Assembly: GCF_009498275.1 (NCBI RefSeq)
Contig: NZ_CP045643.1
Span: 7,378,001-7,442,000, forward strand
Length of the DNA stretch: 64,000 nt
Reading direction: 5' to 3'
DNA from: Streptomyces fagopyri
GTDB lineage: Bacteria; Actinomycetota; Actinomycetes; Streptomycetales; Streptomycetaceae
Position numbers and translations under genes: made by a program. The notes under the pieces were generated by a model. The model saw only the letters and a program-made list of their open reading frames with translations. It was not told the origin of the DNA and searched no databases. How positions within the stretch are numbered: position 1 is the first letter of the stretch; each line of letters starts with the position of its first letter. Positions 63,852-64,000 of this stretch are shown in pieces.

Positions 63852-64000
63852 TCAGAGGCCTGCCGAGTCCAGTGCCGATTGGAGGGACCGCTTGTATCCG
63901 TCGCTGGTGTACGAGGCCCCCGAGACGGAGTCGATCCGGGCGCTCTGCGCGGCCAGCGCCTCCCGCCTGAGCTGGGGGATGGCGTAACTGCTGATCTCCT
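63852..64000 (-). CDS. FMN-binding domain protein, C-terminal end (cut by window edge)
   Basis: The last 49 codons read ISSYAIPQLRREALAAQSAR, then IDSVSGASYTSDGYKRSLQS and ALDSAGL before TGA. This aligns with both domains of the nearby double FMN-binding protein. The flavinylation position is Ser (SGAS) instead of Thr (SGAT). It is upstream of the ferric-reductase gene on the same strand and so likely begins the same operon. Confidence 0.85.
   Translation of the reverse strand, partial: EISSYAIPQLRREALAAQSARIDSVSGASYTSDGYKRSLQSALDSAGL

Overview
The window is chromosomal DNA from a Streptomyces or very close relative. The evidence is very high G+C with G/C-biased third codon positions, many GTG starts, ATGA/GTGA gene overlaps, actinobacterial families (DUF1844, DUF1918, DUF2510, DUF5997, SseB, an NsdA-like regulator), and a conserved core block: infC-rpmI-rplT, a SpoU-type RNA methyltransferase, a sensor kinase, pheS-pheT ... 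argC-argJ-argB-argD-argR. From memory this resembles the SCO1570-SCO1615 part of S. coelicolor read backwards; that synteny was not checked by search.

Layout. 1-5.7 kb is an accessory patch: a metal/cobalamin-receptor-like protein, a repeat-helix protein, a small membrane protein, a DUF4291 gene with an in-frame stop flanked by DUF4291 fragments and a shared 11-bp motif, and a Sel1-repeat protein. 5.7-7.8 kb is a divergent TDT transporter/LysR pair. 8.3-13.5 kb is a gamma-glutamylation catabolic cluster: class-I amidotransferase hydrolase, FadR-type GntR regulator, glutamine-synthetase-like ligase (GlnA4-like), aldehyde dehydrogenase, SDR. 13.5-17 kb holds an exported HAD phosphatase, a DUF2510 protein and a type-III PLP enzyme. 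17.3-21 kb pairs a giant disordered membrane protein with a mycosin-like protease, then a class-A-like serine hydrolase, SseB and DUF1844 proteins. 23.4-32 kb is the translation block with two structured leaders. 32.5-44.6 kb is mixed: PP2C phosphatase, NsdA-like regulator, Nudix, hydroxyacyl-CoA dehydrogenase, GHL10 hydrolase, EamA/MocR divergent pair, GNAT, a histidine-phosphatase homologue without its histidines, and an HTH-less LysR-like protein.

44,859-55,687 is a complete Tn7-like transposon. It has 14-bp perfect terminal inverted repeats, is flanked by a 5-bp CCCAC target duplication, and encodes TnsA-, TnsB/TniA-, TnsC/TniB- and TniQ-family proteins. Its cargo is a prokaryotic ubiquitin-like operon (multiubiquitin-type Ubl, Prok-E2_E-like protein, JAMM-ThiF fusion, AlbA_2/Schlafen-like protein), divergent from an XRE/ImmA pair. 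This is the most interesting system here. The element sits 76 bp in front of argC and leaves the ARG-box promoter intact.

55.8-60.6 kb is the arginine operon argCJBDR with its terminator. 60.7-64 kb is a flavinylation module: ApbE, a double FMN-binding exported protein, a ferric-reductase-like flavocytochrome, and the end of a second FMN-binding protein. I see no tRNA, rRNA, CRISPR array or biosynthetic megasynthase.
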